This document shows positions 50,050 through 58,359 of a stretch of 64,000 nt of DNA, piece after piece (position 1 is the first letter of the stretch; every line of letters begins with the position of its first letter). The DNA comes from Candidatus Oscillochloris fontis (GTDB lineage Bacteria; Chloroflexota; Chloroflexia; Chloroflexales; Chloroflexaceae). The position numbers and the translations under genes were made by a program. A model generated the notes under the pieces. That model did no database searches, had not been told where the DNA came from, and worked only from the letters and a program-made list of their open reading frames with translations. Location of the stretch: assembly GCF_004138135.1 (NCBI RefSeq), contig NZ_RYFD01000003.1, positions 62,001 through 126,000 on the forward strand, written 5' to 3'.

Positions 50050-50115
50050 TGACGCCAAGGCGCAAAGACGCAAAGGTTTTGTTGAAGGCTTTGCGCCTTG
50101 GCGTCTTTGCGTCAA
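50050..50115. repeat. GACGCAAAG palindromic repeat
   Basis: CCAAGGCGCAAAG and CTTTGCGCCTTGG form a 13-bp stem, with outer TTGACGC/GCGTCAA. Same sequence family as the 32-bp hairpin at 41909-41974. Likely terminator of the ABC pair. Confidence 0.75.
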
Positions 50116-50158
50116 AAACAACAGCACCTTGGCACCAATCCTATCGAGAGTAACAATT

Positions 50159-50710
50159 ATGCACATCGAACCAGCTACCCGTGAGGATGCTGCCGCCATC
50201 CTCGGCCTGCAACACCGCGCCTACCAGCGCGAGGCCGAACTTTATGATAGCCGAAGCATCCCGCCACTGACCCAGACGCTTGATGCATTACTGGCCGAGT
50301 TTGATGACTTTCACATCCTCAAGGCGAGTATTGATGGCCAGTTGGTGGGCGCGGTGCGTGCCCAGATCAGTGACGGGATCTGCCACATCGGGCGGCTGAT
50401 GGTTGAGCCGAGCTACCAAGGGCGAGGCATCGGCCAGCGGCTGATGCAGGCCATCGAGGCCGCGCTTGTCCCCGCCCAGTGCTACGAACTCTTCACCGGC
50501 GAGCGCAGTGTACGCAATGTGGCGCTCTACGAATATCTTGGCTACCGCACGGTACGCACGGCCAAGCTGAACGCGGTGGTGACGCTAGTGTATATGCAGA
50601 AACCTTGTAGGGGCGAAGCATCGCCCTCCATCGAGCCAGCATTCCCCAACTATATGGCAGGCGAAGCATCGCCCCTACGGATCACCGATAGCCCTCCGCC
50701 TGAAGGTTGA
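50159..50710 (+). CDS. GNAT-family N-acetyltransferase with repeat-derived C-terminal tail
   Basis: 183 aa; ATG 50159. Acetyl-CoA motif VEPSYQGRGIGQRLMQAIE, preceded by GAVRAQISDGICHIGRLM and followed by SVRNVALYEYLGYRTV. A typical GNAT would end around YMQKP (about residue 149). The last ~34 residues are encoded by a family B repeat (CRGEASPSIEPAF..GEASPLR) and its flank. The end overlaps the opposing ABC gene by 29 bp. Substrate unknown. Confidence 0.8.
   Translation: MHIEPATREDAAAILGLQHRAYQREAELYDSRSIPPLTQTLDALLAEFDDFHILKASIDGQLVGAVRAQISDGICHIGRLMVEPSYQGRGIGQRLMQAIEAALVPAQCYELFTGERSVRNVALYEYLGYRTVRTAKLNAVVTLVYMQKPCRGEASPSIEPAFPNYMAGEASPLRITDSPPPEG
50607..50678. repeat. Family B element at the 3' end of a GNAT gene
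   Basis: GTAGGGGCGAAGCATCGCCC on the left and GGCGAAGCATCGCCCCTAC on the right, about 33 nt between; the central AAGCAT is not inverted in the right arm, unlike other copies. Its TAG is out of frame with the GNAT gene, which reads through. Confidence 0.88.
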
Positions 50711-52574
50711 AGAGACGCGCATAGGTACCGTCAAGGGCGAGCAGTTCGGCGTGGGTACCTAATTCAGTCACGCGGCCATCTGCGATCACCGCGATGCGAT
50801 CCGCCATCCGCACGGTGGAGAAGCGGTGACTGATGAGAAACGCGATGCGCCCGGCGGTCAGTTCACGGAAGCGTTGGAAGATCTCATACTCACGTTCGGC
50901 ATCGAGCGCCGAGGTGGGTTCATCGAGCACCAGCACTTCGCTATCGCGCATGAAGGCGCGCCCCAGGGCGATCTTCTGCCACTGGCCACCGGAGAGTTCT
51001 GCGCCCTTCTCGAACCAGCGCCCCAAGAGCGTATCGTAGCCATCGGCGAGTTTCGCCATCACCTCATCGGCCCCGCCGCGTTCGGCGGCAGAGAGAATGC
51101 GCGCCTCGTTGTCGAGATCCTTGATCTGGCCAAAGCCGATATTCTCACGTGCGGTGAGTTGGTAGCGCACAAAATCTTGGAAGATCACCCCGATCATGTC
51201 ACGCAGCGAATCGAGATCATACTCGCGCAGATCAACCCCATCGAGCAAAATCTGACCCTCGGTAGGATCATAGAGGCGGGTGAGCAGCTTGATCAGGGTC
51301 GTTTTACCGGCCCCATTCGCCCCCACCAGCGCGATCTTTTCGCCGGGGCGAACGTGCAGATTCACGCCGTGCAACGCCCAATCCTCGCGGTCGGGGTAGC
51401 GGAAACTGACATTGCGGAACTCAAAGCCCTGAGTGATCGGGCGCGGGATGGGGTGGCCGGTGGCGCTACGCATCTGGGGCGTAAGCGCGAGGAAACCGAA
51501 GAGATTCTGCAAGAAGAGGCCACTCTCATAGAGCTGGCCGGTATTGTAGAACATGCCCTGGAAGGTGGTCTGGCTCTGGCGAAACACAGCTAGGTAGAGG
51601 GTCATATCACCGATGGTAATCTGACCAGCCACGGTACGGTAGACGATCCAGGCGTAACAGGCATAGTAACTGGCACTCGCCAGCAAGCCCCATAGTATAC
51701 TGATCAGTGAGCGGCGGCGCGCTAATGATTCATCCTCGCGGTAGAACTTCCAGAAGAACTCCTGGTAGCGCGCCAGCAGCGGCTCACCCAGCCCAAAGAG
51801 CTTGATCTCCTTGGCGCTATGATCCACCGTCAGCAGATGCTCCAGATAGTTCATGCGGCGAAACTCAGGGGCACGCCACGTAAGCAAGCGGAAATTGAGG
51901 CGGCTATACTTGGTCTGGGCGACAAAGGCGGGAACACTGGCCCCAAAGAGAATCAACGCTACCAGCGGGCTGAAGGCCACCAGCGCCGCCGCGAAGGAGA
52001 CGAGCGTGATCGTGGACTGCGCAATGTTGAAGCTGGTATTGATGATGCTCAGCGCACGCCAATTGGACTCGCGGCGTGCATTTTGGAGCTTGTCGTAGAA
52101 CTGGGCGTCCTCGAAGTATTGCAGATCGAGCGCCAGCGCCTTGCGGATAATGCCGGTATTGATGCGGTTGGAGAGGCGCGCATTGAGCATATGCTCAACC
52201 AAACTGCGCCCCTGGCTCAGCACATTACTGAGCGTGAGCAAGAAGAACTCGACGATCAGAAAGGGCAGACAGGCTTGCAGACCGGCCTGCGCACCCACAC
52301 CATTTTTGAGGCTCTCGATCACCGTATCAATAATGAGCTTGCCGACCCAAGCATGCGAGATGGGGATGACGCCATTGATCAGGGTGATGATCGCCATGAG
52401 GATCGTCGCCGGGCGATGCGCTTCCCAAACCAGCGCAAACGCCTTGGGCACATTGCGGAAAGCCGAGCGTAGCTCTTCCCAACGCTCGTGCAACGTCTTG
52501 GCGGGCGTATCGGATGGCTTACCTTCGGTAATGGCCGGGCCGTGGGCCATGATTTTGCGTTTTCCGTATTTCAT
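50682..52574 (-). CDS. ABC transporter, ATP-binding/permease
   Basis: 630 aa. Long N-terminal region with six membrane helices (residues ~50-350) and a C-terminal NBD: Walker A VGANGAGKTTLIKLL, signature LSGGQWQKIALGRAF, Walker B VLVLDEPTSALD, H-loop LISHRFSTV. All catalytic residues present, so a homodimer is likely. Start 52574 lacks a Shine-Dalgarno and lies about 8 nt after a TATACT, suggesting a leaderless mRNA; ATG 52550 is an alternative. Substrate unknown (lipid or peptide exporter type). Confidence 0.9.
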   Translation of the reverse strand: MKYGKRKIMAHGPAITEGKPSDTPAKTLHERWEELRSAFRNVPKAFALVWEAHRPATILMAIITLINGVIPISHAWVGKLIIDTVIESLKNGVGAQAGLQACLPFLIVEFFLLTLSNVLSQGRSLVEHMLNARLSNRINTGIIRKALALDLQYFEDAQFYDKLQNARRESNWRALSIINTSFNIAQSTITLVSFAAALVAFSPLVALILFGASVPAFVAQTKYSRLNFRLLTWRAPEFRRMNYLEHLLTVDHSAKEIKLFGLGEPLLARYQEFFWKFYREDESLARRRSLISILWGLLASASYYACYAWIVYRTVAGQITIGDMTLYLAVFRQSQTTFQGMFYNTGQLYESGLFLQNLFGFLALTPQMRSATGHPIPRPITQGFEFRNVSFRYPDREDWALHGVNLHVRPGEKIALVGANGAGKTTLIKLLTRLYDPTEGQILLDGVDLREYDLDSLRDMIGVIFQDFVRYQLTARENIGFGQIKDLDNEARILSAAERGGADEVMAKLADGYDTLLGRWFEKGAELSGGQWQKIALGRAFMRDSEVLVLDEPTSALDAEREYEIFQRFRELTAGRIAFLISHRFSTVRMADRIAVIADGRVTELGTHAELLALDGTYARLFNLQAEGYR

Positions 52575-52587
52575 ACAGATAGTATAG

Positions 52588-52806
52588 CCTGTAGGGACGC
52601 ATCGTGATGCGGCCTATACCTCCTCAAGCTAAGGAGATTTCTGCTTGGGGCTACGCCCCAAACCCATGGTTTTGCTGGTGCGGTTGGCCGCTTTGCGGCC
52701 AACCGCACCAGCAAAACACCCTTTTTCGTGGGGGCCGCAGGCCCCCACACCCCCGCTACGGGCTTAGCTTGAACCCTATAGGGCGCGGCGTCACGACGTG
52801 CCCCTA
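52588..52806. repeat. Intergenic repeats including a divergent family A copy
   Basis: A GTAGGGACGCATCGTGATGCGGCC stem at 52589, then family A modules in reverse (52636-52760): GCTTGGGGCTACGCCCCAA hairpin, a central hairpin with entirely different arms (TTTTGCTGGTGCGGTTGGCC and complement), and GTGGGGGCCGCAGGCCCCCAC. A GGGCGCGGCGTCACGACGTGCCCC stem ends the region. Confidence 0.78.
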
Positions 52807-52883
52807 CGAATGCCACATTGCAACCTTTTGGCGTCGCCATACGTCTGAATCGTAGCACTATATTCTCGCAAAGGGGATCGATC

Positions 52884-53462
52884 ATGGGCACACTGATCGC
52901 ACTTGCCACTAGCCTGGGACTCTCCACCGCTGCCGGGTTCAACGCCTTCCTTCCACTGCTCACAATTGGCATTCTGGCGCGCTTCGGCTGGATCGAATTA
53001 GCCACACCCTTTGGTCTGCTCAGCCACCCCCTGGTGTTACTGATCATCGCGGTGTTGGCGATCCTCGACTTCATTGGCGATAAGGTACCCGCGATTGACA
53101 GTGCGCTGCACGCAGCGGGCATGATCATCGCGCCAGTGGCCGGAGCCATCCTGGCGCTGGCCGGGCAGGGCGATATAGCGACAATCCACCCGCTGCTGAT
53201 CGGGATTGCCGGCGTGGTGGCGGCGGGCAGCGCTCATGCGGCGCGCACCACCATCCGCCCGATGGTCACCACCGCAACGGTGGGTACCGCCAATCCAGTG
53301 GTGAGCCTGATTGAAGATGCCACCGCCATTCTGCTCAGCATTTTGGCGATTGTGGCCCCGATCTTGGCGATCATTCTGGCGGTAGTACTGGGGATCGTGC
53401 TCTTCCGCGTCTTCCGGGGGGCGCTGCGAGTCTGGAATGAGCGTAAACCCAGCGTAGGCTAA
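52884..53462 (+). CDS. DUF4126 membrane protein
   Basis: 192 aa; ATG 52884 with AAGGGG 7 nt upstream. About five membrane helices; sequence hallmarks LGLSTAAGFNAFLPLL, LDFIGDKVPAIDSALHAAG and HAARTTIRPMVTTATVGTANPVVSLIED fit DUF4126, found widely in bacteria with no established role. The conserved polar residues near helix ends (D..DK..D, TxxRP) suggest a transporter or channel. Confidence 0.8.
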   Translation: MGTLIALATSLGLSTAAGFNAFLPLLTIGILARFGWIELATPFGLLSHPLVLLIIAVLAILDFIGDKVPAIDSALHAAGMIIAPVAGAILALAGQGDIATIHPLLIGIAGVVAAGSAHAARTTIRPMVTTATVGTANPVVSLIEDATAILLSILAIVAPILAIILAVVLGIVLFRVFRGALRVWNERKPSVG

Positions 53463-53499
53463 GACATGGCTCGTCGTCACGTGACAGTTTGCCACCGAA

Positions 53500-53593
53500 T
53501 GGCCCTCCTTCCTAGCCCTCCTCTCCCGTAGGCTTCGCTCACAGGAGAGGAGGGCTAGGAGGGCTTCAGCCCCAAAGACTTTGCCCATACCCT
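53500..53593. repeat. CCTCTCCC palindrome plus family A end
   Basis: TAGCCCTCCTCTCCCGTAGG pairs with the AGGAGAGGAGGGCTA segment (53512-53558 hairpin). A family A right end (GGGCTTCAGCCCCAAAGACTTTGCCCATACCCT, read as two modules) follows to 53593, 3 bp before the convergent gene. Confidence 0.7.
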
Positions 53594-53595
53594 AT

Positions 53596-55242
53596 TTATC
53601 GCGTCACCTCATTCAAAATTAACCCATCTATCAACTGCTCCACCGGGGCATGGTCATCAGTGAAGGGGCGGTAACGCGCCTGGGCTGGGCTGAACTCACG
53701 GATCGGCCCGAAGCGACCCTCGTTCACCGACCAGTACATCACCAACTGGAGTGCCTGGATGGACATGTGCTCGGCGTTGGCCGTGAAGTTCTGCACGCCA
53801 TCGCCCACCGGCTCGTTCACCCCGATCAGGATGGCATTGGAGAAGCGCGTGTCAATCATGTAGACCTGGGGAAAGACGGCCAGCATGGTCGAGGCCAGCG
53901 CATTCACAAGGCGGTCATCGCCGCTGGCGGGCCGCCCGGCATTCACCACCGCCACCCCCTGTGGGTTGAGATGGTCGCGCACCTGCTGGAAGAACTCGAC
54001 CGTGGTGAGTTGGAAGGGGATGTAGGGTTGGTGGTAGGCATCCATACCGATCACGTCGTAGGTGCGCTCGGCAGTGGCGATCCAGGCGCGCGCATCGGCA
54101 ATATGCGTGGTGTAGTTGGGGAAGCGCGGGTCTTGGTCTTCAAGATCGAAGTATTCGCGCCCCATCGCCACAATCTGGGGGTCAATCTCGACCGCATCAA
54201 TAATCGTCTCTGGCCCGTAGATGGCCAGAAACTGCTTGGGGATACTGCCCGCCGCCGATCCCAGCAGCGCCAAACTCTGGACACTGTTGGGATCGCGGTC
54301 GGGGTAGACATAGGGCGCAACGCTGAAGTAGTCCCACGGCCCGCCATCGGTGAGCAGATCGAGCGGATCGCCAGTGTTGCGGTACTTGAGGCGGTAGATC
54401 GAGTGGGTAGCCTGGCCTTCATTCAGCACCAGCACATGGCGCGGGTCTACCGTGTCATTCGCATAGACCACGCTCTGGCGGGCGACCTGGATGTAGTTAT
54501 ACTCCGACTCGGCTTCGGCCAAAAGCGTGCAGTTGTAGCAGTCGGCGCTCTTGATCGTGCTGCCCAGAGTGTAGTGGGCCACGGCCAGACCCAGCACCAC
54601 CAGCAACATCAGGCCATAGCGCCAGTCGCGCAGCCCGACCAGCCCCAGCAGCACCAGGAAGCTGGCGAAGAGGAAGATCGTGCCGGAGGTACCAATCGCG
54701 GGGATGAGCAGCAGCACGGTGAGGAAGGTGCCCACAATCGAACCGAGCGTCGAGAGCGCGGAGATGGTACCAACGGTGCGCCCGGCGGCGGCCACGCCAT
54801 CCTCGAAGCGGCGCATCTGGAGCCGCACCGCAAATGGCCCCACGGTTGCCATGAGGATGACCGGGGCGGCGAAGAGCAGGATCACCACCACGAGCGAGCC
54901 AATAAAGCCGCCCGCCACCACATGGCGCAGCGAGAACTGGGCGAGGCTGAGCAGCGGACGCGCCACCAACGGGATACCCGCACAGATCAGCCCGGCCCAG
55001 GCGATCAGGCGGTAGAGCAGGCGCTCATCGGGGGTGCGGTCGGCCAGTGTGCCACCCAGGCGGTAGCCAATCGCCAGATAGACCAGCGTCATCCCGATCA
55101 CCACCGCCCAGATCGGCTGCGAGGTACCAAAGAAGGGAGCCAACAAACGTGGCATCACCATCTCGATACCGAGCGTGCCCACCCCAGCCAAAAAGACGAC
55201 CAGCAAGAGAAAGCGGTCGCTGGTAGAAGTTGTTGGCCGCAT
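53596..55242 (-). CDS. Membrane-fused spermidine synthase-like protein
   Basis: 548 aa. The N-terminal ~225 residues hold about seven hydrophobic helices (start DRFLLLVVFLAGVGTLGIEMVMPRL); the C-terminal half is a SpeE-like Rossmann methyltransferase-fold domain (TIIDAVEIDPQIVAMGREYF; THIADARAWI; YDVIGMDAYHQPYIP). The SpeE GGGDG loop reads LLGSAAGSIPK, so polyamine synthase activity is uncertain. Such fusions are common in Chloroflexi. Begins 1 bp after yggT. Confidence 0.85.
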   Translation of the reverse strand: MRPTTSTSDRFLLLVVFLAGVGTLGIEMVMPRLLAPFFGTSQPIWAVVIGMTLVYLAIGYRLGGTLADRTPDERLLYRLIAWAGLICAGIPLVARPLLSLAQFSLRHVVAGGFIGSLVVVILLFAAPVILMATVGPFAVRLQMRRFEDGVAAAGRTVGTISALSTLGSIVGTFLTVLLLIPAIGTSGTIFLFASFLVLLGLVGLRDWRYGLMLLVVLGLAVAHYTLGSTIKSADCYNCTLLAEAESEYNYIQVARQSVVYANDTVDPRHVLVLNEGQATHSIYRLKYRNTGDPLDLLTDGGPWDYFSVAPYVYPDRDPNSVQSLALLGSAAGSIPKQFLAIYGPETIIDAVEIDPQIVAMGREYFDLEDQDPRFPNYTTHIADARAWIATAERTYDVIGMDAYHQPYIPFQLTTVEFFQQVRDHLNPQGVAVVNAGRPASGDDRLVNALASTMLAVFPQVYMIDTRFSNAILIGVNEPVGDGVQNFTANAEHMSIQALQLVMYWSVNEGRFGPIREFSPAQARYRPFTDDHAPVEQLIDGLILNEVTR

Positions 55243-55497
55243 CTAGATCGCCCGTAGGAGCATACTATGAAGGATCTGCAACAACAGCATGGCCACAATC
55301 GGCGAGAGATCGAACATCCCCACCGGCGGCAAGATGCTGCGCAACGGAGCCAGAATCGGCTCGGTAATCTCGCGCAGAATCTGGGTGATCCGCATATTGC
55401 CCATCGGGTCTACCCATGAGATGAGCACGCGCCCCAGGATGGCGAAGAGCAGTACATTAAACAGGAGATCGATAAAGGTTGCTAAGAAACCGGCCAT
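55243..55497 (-). CDS. YggT family membrane protein
   Basis: 84 aa with two hydrophobic helices: FIDLLFNVLLFAILGRVLISW and LSPIVAMLLLQILHSMLL. Conserved central motif ITEPILAPLRSILPP. YggT proteins have roles in osmotic tolerance or envelope assembly in some bacteria. Middle gene of hisD-yggT-spermidine-synthase-like. Confidence 0.9.
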   Translation of the reverse strand: MAGFLATFIDLLFNVLLFAILGRVLISWVDPMGNMRITQILREITEPILAPLRSILPPVGMFDLSPIVAMLLLQILHSMLLRAI

Positions 55498-55526
55498 GAA
55501 CGTCCCTTTCGATAGATGAAAAAAAG

Positions 55527-56810
55527 CTACTCCTCCAACCGTGCCCGCACCGCCGCTGCGTGGGCAAACAGCCCCTCGGCCTCGGCAATCCGACGCGCCG
55601 CCGGGCCGATGCGTTCCAGACCGGCGCGGTTGAGGCCCACCAGCGAGATCACCTTGCGGAAATCGTCCACATTGACTGGCGAGGCGAAGCGAGCAGTGCC
55701 CTCGGTGGGCATAATATGCGACGGCCCGGCCACATAGTCGCCCAGCACCTCAAACGACTCTTCGCCCAGGAAGATGCCGCCCGCATTGCGCACCTTGCCC
55801 ACATAGAGCCAGGGGTCAGCCACGAGCAGACAGAGATGTTCGGGGCCATACTCATTCGCCAGATCCATGGCCGTCTCCAGATCGGGTACCAGCACAATCC
55901 CGCCGCGTTGGCTCACCGCCTCGGCTGCCGCGCGTGCATTCGCTTCGGGGAGTGCCTCCAACTGCCGCCCTATCTCCACCTGTACCGCCTCAGCCAGATC
56001 CCGCGAGGTGGTGATCAGGATGGCGCTGGCCTCGACATGTTCCGCTTGGGCCAGCAGATCCGCAGCGGCCAGACGTGGATTGGCGACAGAATCGGCGATC
56101 ACCAGGGTCTCGGTGGGGCCAGGTAGACTCTCGATGTCCACCGCACCAAAGACAAGCCGCTTGGCCTGAATAACGAAACGATTCCCCGGCCCGGCGATCT
56201 TATCCACCCGTGGCACACTTTCGGTACCATAGGCCATCGCCGCAATCGCCTGGGCACCACCCACCGTAAAGAGCCGCGAGACCCCCACAATATGCGCGGC
56301 AGCCATCACCACCTCGGCGGGTTCACTCGTCCCACGTTGGGGTGGCGAGCAGACGATAATATCGGCTACCCCGGCCACCTGCGCGGGCACCGCCGCGTGG
56401 ATGAGCGAGGAGGGCAGGGGTGCGGCACCACCGGGGGCGTAGATGCCCACCCGTTCGAGGGGCAATACCAACTGGCCGCGTGCTCCTTCGACGCCAAAAT
56501 CCACCCAAGAGTTGCGCGCTTGACGCTGGTGGAAGCTGCGGATCTCCTGCACCGCCAACTCCAACGCCGCCCGCAGATCGGCGGGAATGGCGGCTGCCGC
56601 TTCTGCCCAGCGCTGCGGCGGTACCTCCAGATCAGTCAATTCGACCTGATCGAAACGCGCTGTGAGGCGACGTAACGCCACGTCCCCATCACGCCGCACC
56701 TCGGCAATAATCGCCGCAACCGCCGCGCTCGTGGTGCCATCATCATCCAACAGGCTGCGCCGCAACAAACCAGCCCGCGCACGTTCAAGATCATCAACAA
56801 TGGGAATCAT
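55527..56810 (-). CDS. hisD: Histidinol dehydrogenase
   Basis: 427 aa, full length from ATG 56810 (GAGG at 5 nt). Oxidises L-histidinol to histidine via the aldehyde with NAD. Visible motifs: LERVGIYAPGGAAPLPSSLI, KIAGPGNRFVIQAKRLVFG, LPGPTETLVIADS, DLLAQAEHVEASAILIT with Zn-site residues, EYGPEHLCLLV and GPSHIMPTEGTARFASP. Starts a three-gene operon with yggT and the spermidine-synthase-like gene, away from hisB. Confidence 0.97.
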   Translation of the reverse strand: MIPIVDDLERARAGLLRRSLLDDDGTTSAAVAAIIAEVRRDGDVALRRLTARFDQVELTDLEVPPQRWAEAAAAIPADLRAALELAVQEIRSFHQRQARNSWVDFGVEGARGQLVLPLERVGIYAPGGAAPLPSSLIHAAVPAQVAGVADIIVCSPPQRGTSEPAEVVMAAAHIVGVSRLFTVGGAQAIAAMAYGTESVPRVDKIAGPGNRFVIQAKRLVFGAVDIESLPGPTETLVIADSVANPRLAAADLLAQAEHVEASAILITTSRDLAEAVQVEIGRQLEALPEANARAAAEAVSQRGGIVLVPDLETAMDLANEYGPEHLCLLVADPWLYVGKVRNAGGIFLGEESFEVLGDYVAGPSHIMPTEGTARFASPVNVDDFRKVISLVGLNRAGLERIGPAARRIAEAEGLFAHAAAVRARLEE

Positions 56811-56825
56811 GGGTACCTCGTCCGC

Positions 56826-56873
56826 CTCCGGCGGTGGGGTCTGGGGCGGCAAAGCCGCTTACGAAGATTTTGT
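56826..56873. repeat. Family A left-part fragment before hisD
   Basis: CCTCCGGCGGTGGGGTCTGG, a GGGCGGCAAAGCCGC stem and GAAGATTTTGTT match the left part of family A. The truncation point lies at a direct repeat array. Confidence 0.6.
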
Positions 56874-56885
56874 TATCCGGTGGCT

Positions 56886-56930
56886 GAGCTTGTCGAAGCC
56901 GAGCTTGTCGAAGCCGAGCTTGTCGAAGCC
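56886..56930. repeat. Three tandem 15-bp repeats
   Basis: GAGCTTGTCGAAGCC repeated three times without error, flanked by GGTGGCT and ACC, giving a GGTGGCT..AGCCACC pairing. Belongs to the GCTTCGACAAGCTC type of dispersed repeat seen in many genomes. Confidence 0.9.
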
Positions 56931-56989
56931 ACCGCGCCTAAGACATGATTTCAGAAGGCGCGTATCAACTTGACACGTGCGTTATGACC

Positions 56990-57120
56990 CTCACCCCCCT
57001 AGCCCCCCTCTCCCGTTCGCTGCGCGAACAGGCGAGGGGGGGATACGCTCCGGGATACCTCAGCCATGTGCCCCCCTCTCCTGTGGGCGAAGCCCACGGG
57101 AGAGGGGCTGGGGGTGAGGG
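56990..57120. repeat. Long CCCCTCTCCC palindromic repeat
   Basis: CCCTCACCCCCCTAGCCCCC at the left pairs with GGGGCTGGGGGTGAGGG at the right; inner stems are CCCGTTCGCTGCGCGAACAGG and CCTGTGGGCGAAGCCCACGGG. It lies in the 450-bp gap between hisD and the secreted protein gene; nothing else is identifiable there except a weak TATAGT near 57203. Confidence 0.75.
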
Positions 57121-57261
57121 CCGTTCGGCGGCGAACTGTCAAGTGTTTACGAACCATGCCTAACCCGCATTATACCCGCTACGCAACGCTTGCCGTTCAT
57201 GCTATAGTAAGGCTCACAGATGCCCTATTCTTCTTCTTCTACCATTGGAACAGGAGTGAGT

Positions 57262-58233
57262 ATGCGACCAAAACAGCGCGGTTGGAGAAGTCTGCTGATC
57301 CTGTTGGGTGTCCTGCTCATGCTGGGAAGTATTGCCCCAAGCATCAGCCAAGCCCAGGATGCCAAGTACTACTTCCCCGAAACAGGCCACTACCTGGGCG
57401 GAAGTTTCAGGAGCTATTGGGATGCGCGAGGTGGATTGGCAATCTTCGGCTATCCGATCACCGAGGAGTTTATTCAGGCGAGTGACGGGCGAATCGTGCA
57501 GTACTTCGAGCGCGCCCGTTTCGAGGTCATTACGAGTGGCACGAGTTCGTTTGTGGGCTTGGGGCTAATCGGTGCTGACTACATGAACATGCGCGGGCTG
57601 GGCTTCCCCCGCGTTGCCGCGCCACGCAACGAGCCGAATGTGCGCTACTTCCCCGAAACTGGCCATACGCTGCGTGGAGCCTTCAAAAGTTTCTGGGAGA
57701 GCCATGGGAGTCTGGACATCTTCGGCTTCCCGTTGAGTGAGGAGATTACCGAGCAACTTGAAGATGGTAACAACTATACGGTGCAATACTTCGAGCGCGC
57801 CCGCTTTGAACTGACGGGCAACAGTGTGCGCATGGGTCTGCTCGGTACGGCGCTGGCTCCCTGCCAACTCCGCCCAGGGCTGCCGCCCAACAGCCCGCCG
57901 CCAGGGCCGGTGCCGCAGGGCGATCCCAGCGACTGCAAGAAACTGCCCAACGTCAATGCGAGTGGGCGGGTCTACCCGAACGTGAGTGTCCCCGGCACCA
58001 TCCTCGGCTTCGAGGCCCAAGGCTACGAACCGAATGAGCCGGTGAGTATGTGGTTCAATCTGCCCAACGGCACCACCCGCGCCCTACCCTATCAGGCGAT
58101 TGCGGATGACACCGGCTACGTGCTGATCGGCCTGCGCACCGAGCAGAATGACCTCGTGGGCCAATGGGCCTTGGTGGGTCAGGGTACCCGTAGCGGGCGG
58201 GTGGTTGTTGCTCCGTTTGTGTTGCAGCGCTAA
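57262..58233 (+). CDS. Secreted protein with duplicated YFPETGH repeat
   Basis: 323 aa; ATG 57262 with AGGAG at 5 nt. A signal peptide (RSLLILLGVLLMLGSIAPSISQA) is followed by two ~75-residue repeats, each YFPETGHxLxGxFxxxWxxxGxLxIFGxPxxEE..QYFERARFE. A Pro-rich linker and a C-terminal beta-rich domain (KLPNVNASGRVYPNVSVPG..VVAPFVLQR) complete it. The repeat type is frequent in Chloroflexi extracellular proteins; a role in cell-wall or carbohydrate binding is inferred. No enzymatic motif. Confidence 0.75.
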   Translation: MRPKQRGWRSLLILLGVLLMLGSIAPSISQAQDAKYYFPETGHYLGGSFRSYWDARGGLAIFGYPITEEFIQASDGRIVQYFERARFEVITSGTSSFVGLGLIGADYMNMRGLGFPRVAAPRNEPNVRYFPETGHTLRGAFKSFWESHGSLDIFGFPLSEEITEQLEDGNNYTVQYFERARFELTGNSVRMGLLGTALAPCQLRPGLPPNSPPPGPVPQGDPSDCKKLPNVNASGRVYPNVSVPGTILGFEAQGYEPNEPVSMWFNLPNGTTRALPYQAIADDTGYVLIGLRTEQNDLVGQWALVGQGTRSGRVVVAPFVLQR

Positions 58234-58245
58234 CCAGTTCCAACG

Positions 58246-58352
58246 CTGGGGCTGCGCCCCAGACCCGCTTTTTTCTCTTCTTTTGGCGGCTTCGCCGCCA
58301 AAAGAAGAGAAAAAAAGTTCTTCGGGGGAGGCTTCGCCTCCCCCGAACCCCC
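58246..58352. repeat. Family A element, reverse, termini lost
   Basis: CTGGGGCTGCGCCCCAG stem, central hairpin with arms TTTTTTCTCTTCTTTTGGCGG and complement, GGGGGAGGCTTCGCCTCCCCC stem. Convergent position between the secreted protein and rnj genes; likely also a terminator. Confidence 0.85.
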
Positions 58353-58359
58353 GCCAGGT

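Noticed and set aside
53650-55257. 535-aa open frame opposite the spermidine-synthase-like gene
   Set aside because: It is the antisense shadow of a GC-rich real gene; composition is His/Gln/Arg-rich with no recognisable domain.
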